The notes below the pieces were generated by a model. That model worked only from the letters and a program-made list of their open reading frames with translations, did not search any database and was not told where the DNA came from. From Nitrospirae bacterium GWC2_56_14 (GTDB lineage: Bacteria; Nitrospirota; UBA9217): a DNA stretch of 19,397 bases. Both the position numbers and the translations under genes were made by a program. Numbering within the stretch: the stretch's first letter is position 1; each line of letters begins with the position of its first letter. Of this stretch, positions 15,497 through 19,397 are shown one piece after another. The stretch is taken from NCBI GenBank assembly GCA_001803705.1, contig MHDY01000136.1, positions 434-19,830 on the forward strand, in the 5' to 3' direction.

Positions 15497-16255
15497 TCAC
15501 AACAATTTTCTGCCCTTCCTGCTGAACAAGGCAAAGTGTGCGAAACCGAGCTTCTGAAGTACGAATTTTCCCGACGCCGCCAGTACACCAAACCCGTATC
15601 GAACACTGCGCGTGAACGAGATCGAGGAGGCTTCGTCAAAATATTTTGTGGGGCAGCTTATCTCGCCGATCCTGAAACCCTGGTATACCGCCTGTACAAG
15701 CATCTCATTATCGAAGATAAAATCATCGGAATTCTCCTCCAGGGGCAGTGCAAGCAGCACTTCCCGGCTGAAGGCGCGGTAGCCGGTATGGAACTCGGAT
15801 AATTTAATGCCGAGCATCAGGTTCTCGACCAAGGTGAGAAAACGATTGGCAATATATTTATAAAAAGGCATTCCTCCCTGCCAGTTCCCGCCGCAGAGGA
15901 TCCTTGACCCCAGCACGACGTCATAATGTCCCGAAGTGATCATGGATGCCATGGCGGTTACCAGACGCGGAGAATATTGATAATCCGGGTGGACCATCAC
16001 CACAATGTCAGCGCCCAGTTTCAGCGCCTCGCGATAACAGGTCTTCTGGTTTGCGCCGTAGCCTCTGTTTTCCGCATGCACGACCGTGGTGATGCCAAGG
16101 TCATGGGCAACGAGGGCCGTACTGTCCCGGGAAGCGTCATCCACCAGAATGACCTCGTCGACATATTCATGCGGCAGCTCCGCATAGGTCTGCCGAAGCG
16201 TTTTTTCCGCGTTATAGGCGGGCATGACCACAATGAGCTTTTTGCCGAGGATCAT
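15497..16255 (-). CDS. Family 2 glycosyltransferase (GT-A fold, DPM1-like)
   Basis: 252 residues. The N-terminus LIVVMPAYNAEKTL and VILVDDASRDST (36-46) are standard GT2 nucleotide-sugar binding segments. In place of the usual DxD-type motif it has VHPDYQYSP (D91), a variant common among polyprenyl-phosphate sugar transferases of this subgroup. GYGANQK (65-71) and HTGYRAFSREVL (156-167) also fit. No N-terminal membrane helix is seen and the C-terminus is basic. It probably moves a sugar from a nucleotide donor to a lipid carrier or glycan at the inner membrane. The ATG at 16255 has no strong ribosome site. It is 92 bp downstream of the GT-C-like gene; the two may act in one glycan pathway. 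Confidence 0.88.
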   Translation of the reverse strand: MILGKKLIVVMPAYNAEKTLRQTYAELPHEYVDEVILVDDASRDSTALVAHDLGITTVVHAENRGYGANQKTCYREALKLGADIVVMVHPDYQYSPRLVTAMASMITSGHYDVVLGSRILCGGNWQGGMPFYKYIANRFLTLVENLMLGIKLSEFHTGYRAFSREVLLALPLEENSDDFIFDNEMLVQAVYQGFRIGEISCPTKYFDEASSISFTRSVRYGFGVLAASGKFVLQKLGFAHFALFSRKGRKLL

Positions 16256-16347
16256 CTTGTTTATCCTTCCAGAGAACCGAAGCGCCCGCGCTCTGCATGC
16301 ACGCCCGAAAACGACCGCGCCACCATGCGCTAATCTCAGGACACGCC

Positions 16348-18222
16348 TTACCGTGCCGGTCGGCCCGATGCCTCTCCCGTGTGCCGGTCAAGAAGATAGC
16401 GTACTTCGCGCAGCATGGTCAATGCCTCCGCGGCATCTGGAACAAGCGCCAGGCACTTTTCAAGGTACTGTTTTGTGAGAACAAGGTCACCTAATTGACG
16501 CGAGCAGAGTGCCTGTTTATAATAGATCCATGCGTTCGGTTTGTCGATATATTTTTCTGCATCCTGATATCGTTCAAGGGCACGCTGATACTCGCGTAAC
16601 GAAAACGATAGATTGGCGGACACGATCGCTGCTTTATAGGACCTTCCGGCGTAGCTGAGGTTCTTCTCGGCACGAACGCTTGATTTCCTGAGCGCCTCTG
16701 CAGGAAAAATCAGCTCTTCCGCTAAAAGCTGCCGATCCGGATTGATCAGCAGGTCGGCGGAAAGATGCTGCGTGCTCGCGGTCAATTCCTTCGTCGACAC
16801 ATACACCAGAGCAACATCATCCCAGTAGACCAGCCTCCAGCGCAAATCCGCGAACAGCCGGTCATTCAGCCTCGGACGGCCTGTGGGGCTGTATCGGAGA
16901 ATGGCTATGCTGATATTGTATTTTGACAACACCCGGTCCCATCCCAACTGACCGGAGAGGGTCGGATAGTACTCGTCATAGAACCGCTGATGAAAAAAAC
17001 GCCCATCGATATAGGGTCTGAGCGCAGGATAGGAATACCGGATAATATACCCGCCCCAGGCATGTTCGTTGAACACATTCCCTGATATTCCTTCTGTCTT
17101 AAGAAAATCCAGGGCACGCTCGGGATAGGGGACATTGTCGAATTTCCGAAGATAAAGCGGGCTGGTTACGACAGAAACCATGAGCGCCACAAGTGCGGCG
17201 AGCAAAGTGATTTTCATTCCGTTGTTCAGGAAAGGATGGGGCCCGAACCGCAGCGCAGCGCGTTCCGTGAGCGCCTGGAGGTTGCTCACGATGAGCGGCG
17301 CTGAGGCAAAGACAAAGTGCGGAATGCCCCGGTTCGCGGTCCAGGCAACAACCACAAAAAGGAGGCTTATGAGCGCCCATGTGGGATCGATCTTTCTGAA
17401 ATTGAGGAGAGATGACGACAGAAAGAGACCGAAATATACCCAGAAAAAAAGATACTGCATGGATGTAGGCGGCAGGATCTCCTCCACTCCGGCAAATTGT
17501 TCATTCATCACGAAAAGAGGCCAGAATACGGTCCGATAGGTGAATGGATTGATCAGTGCTGCCGCAAAAATGAGGCCGTATATCAAGGTCAGTTTCTTGA
17601 GCGCCGAAGAGTCCACCTGCCCGCGGCCCTTTGTTTTTAAGTACTCTGCAGCAAGAAACGCACCGGGAACGATCATGCCCCATAAGCTTTCAGCATGCAT
17701 GTTCGCCCACACCATCATGAGCAGCGGTAAAAACCTGGCATAGACCGTATTCTGCCGCTGATATTGATGGAGGCTGAATAGAAAGAATGCAAAAAACACA
17801 TAGGTAAAGTGCTGGGGTCTGAGCGAAAAGCGGTGTGCCGATGCCAGGATGCCCAGTGAGAGGACCAGGGAGATGATAGTGAGGCTGCCGGTATACAGTC
17901 TGAGCGTTCTCAAGAGGAGGTAAAAGGCGGCGACGACCAGCAGTACCTGCAGCGCTAGTAGCCCCGACTCTCCGGAGATGCGGTCGACAAGATAGATGAC
18001 CGCCTGGAACAGCCAGGAGTGATTAACGTACGGAAAATCAGGCCAACTGCAATTGAAAAAGTGTGTCTTGAGAATGGCGCCGTGCCTGAACAGATATTCG
18101 CCGCAGGTGAGATGGGCCCAGAGATCCGTATCCGCCATGCGCCTGAGGGAATATATCACTGCAAGAAGAAAGGCACTTACCAGCAATGAACGGTCGACGA
18201 TGGTGTGGTTCTTGTTCAACAT
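16348..18222 (-). CDS. Polytopic GT-C-like membrane protein with C-terminal TPRs
   Basis: 624 residues from the ATG at 18222 (MLNKNHTIVDR). A TTG 99 bases upstream would add a hydrophilic extension with no ribosome site, so I prefer the ATG. Many hydrophobic helices fill residues about 10-390. The first outer loop begins with DTDLWAHLTCGEYLF and continues with WPDFPYVNHSWLFQ, the arrangement of bacterial GT-C-type glycosyltransferases that use lipid-linked sugars. A soluble region (about 390-520, with AWGGYIIRY and PYIDGR) follows. The C-terminus (about 530-605) holds TPR-like helices (YQRALERYQDAEKYI, YYKQALCSRQLGDLVLTK). A glycosyl- or O-antigen-type transfer function at the periplasmic face is inferred; the substrate is unknown. 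A TATAAT at 18356-18351 on the minus strand could be part of its promoter, but no matching -35 box is clear. Confidence 0.85.
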   Translation of the reverse strand: MLNKNHTIVDRSLLVSAFLLAVIYSLRRMADTDLWAHLTCGEYLFRHGAILKTHFFNCSWPDFPYVNHSWLFQAVIYLVDRISGESGLLALQVLLVVAAFYLLLRTLRLYTGSLTIISLVLSLGILASAHRFSLRPQHFTYVFFAFFLFSLHQYQRQNTVYARFLPLLMMVWANMHAESLWGMIVPGAFLAAEYLKTKGRGQVDSSALKKLTLIYGLIFAAALINPFTYRTVFWPLFVMNEQFAGVEEILPPTSMQYLFFWVYFGLFLSSSLLNFRKIDPTWALISLLFVVVAWTANRGIPHFVFASAPLIVSNLQALTERAALRFGPHPFLNNGMKITLLAALVALMVSVVTSPLYLRKFDNVPYPERALDFLKTEGISGNVFNEHAWGGYIIRYSYPALRPYIDGRFFHQRFYDEYYPTLSGQLGWDRVLSKYNISIAILRYSPTGRPRLNDRLFADLRWRLVYWDDVALVYVSTKELTASTQHLSADLLINPDRQLLAEELIFPAEALRKSSVRAEKNLSYAGRSYKAAIVSANLSFSLREYQRALERYQDAEKYIDKPNAWIYYKQALCSRQLGDLVLTKQYLEKCLALVPDAAEALTMLREVRYLLDRHTGEASGRPAR

Positions 18223-18503
18223 CGACTCTGCACCGAAATGAAGGGATGAGGCAGCTGATAAAGGATGCTCGCTAAAGCATGGATTACGTTCATCATAGGA
18301 GAATGTCCTGATTGGCTGCAAGAGGCATATGCGGGAGAAGGTGAGGAACCATTATAAGAAGAATCGGATGAACACCCCCTCTTTTACCGGACAGAAGAGC
18401 ACCAGAGGGACCATGTTTCTGCTGCTGTACAGAATATGCCGGACCTGCCTGCCGCAAAACGGTTGCATACGTTGGATACAGGGAAAAATGTCAGCAACTC
18501 GAC

Positions 18504-19397
18504 CTAGAACGGCCTTGACAGCGTCACCATATAACTCTGCAGGTACGTATTAAGGCCGTTTTCCGGCATCATTTCCGTCCAGCGGTAGGTAAAATTCACC
18601 AAGACCTGTCTGATGCGGTAATCGAGACCCATATCGATATTGCGTGTTTCCGTTTTTACCCGGAATGAACTTCGATATTCATCGCGGACATTTGCCCGGT
18701 ACATCAGGTTGCGGGTAATGGTAGTTGCATAATGTGCACCAATGTATGCCACTTGCTCGACGGGAGCGGTCACATTCGGCTGCAGCGTCGAGAGCGTGGG
18801 TGCCGCGTTCGAGGAGCGCCCTTGCGAGGCTCCGGCATCGACATTCAAGGCAGGTGAAACAATATAGAGCGCACTAACCTGGTAGAAAAGTGACCTGCCT
18901 GAATTATTCGCCATCCTATTCAGGAATACACTATATGCGCTGCTGCTCTCCATGACCGTGTAGGAGACATTCGCTCTTACGGTGGCCCGAGGAATCCGAT
19001 AGGTCGAAGCATCAAGTCTGAAGCTCTGCTGCCGAACATTATTGCCGAGAGGCGACCGGTCTCTCCTGCTGGAAATATTATACCCCGCGAACAGACTGTC
19101 CTCTTTCCACTCGATGCTGGTGAACCCTATGGCAGCGGTGTTTTCATAATACAAACCGTTCCCCACATCCTCACTGGCCCGGGTTGACGTGATCTTTGTG
19201 TAACCCGTATTGAAACCGTAATCAGTGTTCATAGCAAAAGGCCCGAGAAAATCCGGCTTATAAAGCCTTCGGTAGGCCACCCCGGTCTGCGCACCACCTG
19301 ACTTCAGATTCTGTTTCTCTTCGGGAGCTGCTGGTGCTGTTGTCGTGGCTCTCGTGATATACTCCGCAAGGGTATAATTGAGGCCGCCGCGCAAAGA
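18504..19397 (-). CDS. Outer-membrane beta-barrel protein, C-terminal fragment
   Basis: The frame is open at the right edge, so the true start lies outside the window; about 297 residues are visible. The sequence is a run of alternating polar and aromatic strands (ATVRANVSYTVMESSSAYSV, MGLDYRIRQVLVNFTYRW) and ends in TLSRPF, a C-terminal Phe typical of Omp85-inserted barrels. No plug or binding domain is seen. Upstream neighbours are unknown. It is 281 bp before the GT-C-like gene. It could be a porin, a polysaccharide export barrel or the barrel of a porin-cytochrome conduit; nothing here decides among these. Confidence 0.82.
   Translation of the reverse strand, partial: SLRGGLNYTLAEYITRATTTAPAAPEEKQNLKSGGAQTGVAYRRLYKPDFLGPFAMNTDYGFNTGYTKITSTRASEDVGNGLYYENTAAIGFTSIEWKEDSLFAGYNISSRRDRSPLGNNVRQQSFRLDASTYRIPRATVRANVSYTVMESSSAYSVFLNRMANNSGRSLFYQVSALYIVSPALNVDAGASQGRSSNAAPTLSTLQPNVTAPVEQVAYIGAHYATTITRNLMYRANVRDEYRSSFRVKTETRNIDMGLDYRIRQVLVNFTYRWTEMMPENGLNTYLQSYMVTLSRPF

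Noticed and set aside
1..19397. CRISPR array, tRNA/rRNA genes, insertion sequence ends
   Set aside because: I saw no regularly spaced direct repeats of CRISPR length, no cloverleaf with a proper T-loop, and no transposase motif or terminal repeats on either strand.

Overview
The window looks like chromosomal DNA from an anaerobic or metal-respiring Gram-negative bacterium. The cues are c-type multiheme cytochromes with CX2CH and CX4CH haem sites, exported NHL/FG-GAP surface proteins, an OmpA-like protein, an outer-membrane beta-barrel and an NtrY-type kinase. This mix is typical of Desulfuromonadia (Geobacter-like) or Nitrospirota. The sequence alone does not settle which. I saw no plasmid, phage, transposon, CRISPR, rRNA or tRNA signature.

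Layout: (1) 1-6281, minus strand: an extracellular electron-transfer operon. It runs from a good sigma-70-like promoter (6253-6281) with a palindromic operator candidate beside it, into a tetraheme cytochrome, then a 915-residue NHL/BACON/FG-GAP surface protein, then a giant multiheme cytochrome that runs off the left edge. That last frame has 20 haem motifs in the 855 residues visible. (2) 6521-10141, minus strand: an NtrY-like membrane histidine kinase, a membrane-anchored rhodanese, an 8-oxoguanine DNA glycosylase (Ogg) and a 98-residue membrane protein. (3) 10201-15321, plus strand: a promoter, a small lipoprotein and a LysM protein (4-bp overlap) closed by a strong terminator; then a class I aminotransferase, a degenerate OmpA-like protein and a GAF-GGDEF diguanylate cyclase. 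(4) 15497-19397, minus strand: a GT2 glycosyltransferase, a polytopic GT-C-like protein with C-terminal TPRs, and the C-terminal part of an outer-membrane beta-barrel entering from the right edge.

The most interesting part is region 1. The tetraheme protein has exactly four mature histidines outside its four CXXCH motifs. This is the number needed for all-bis-histidine haem ligation, as in the OmcE-type proteins that polymerise into extracellular cytochrome nanowires. With a beta-propeller surface protein and a giant cytochrome in the same operon, the locus is a reasonable candidate for a cytochrome-filament or outer-surface electron conduit. The rest is mostly envelope and signalling housekeeping, with some degenerate motifs noted as findings.
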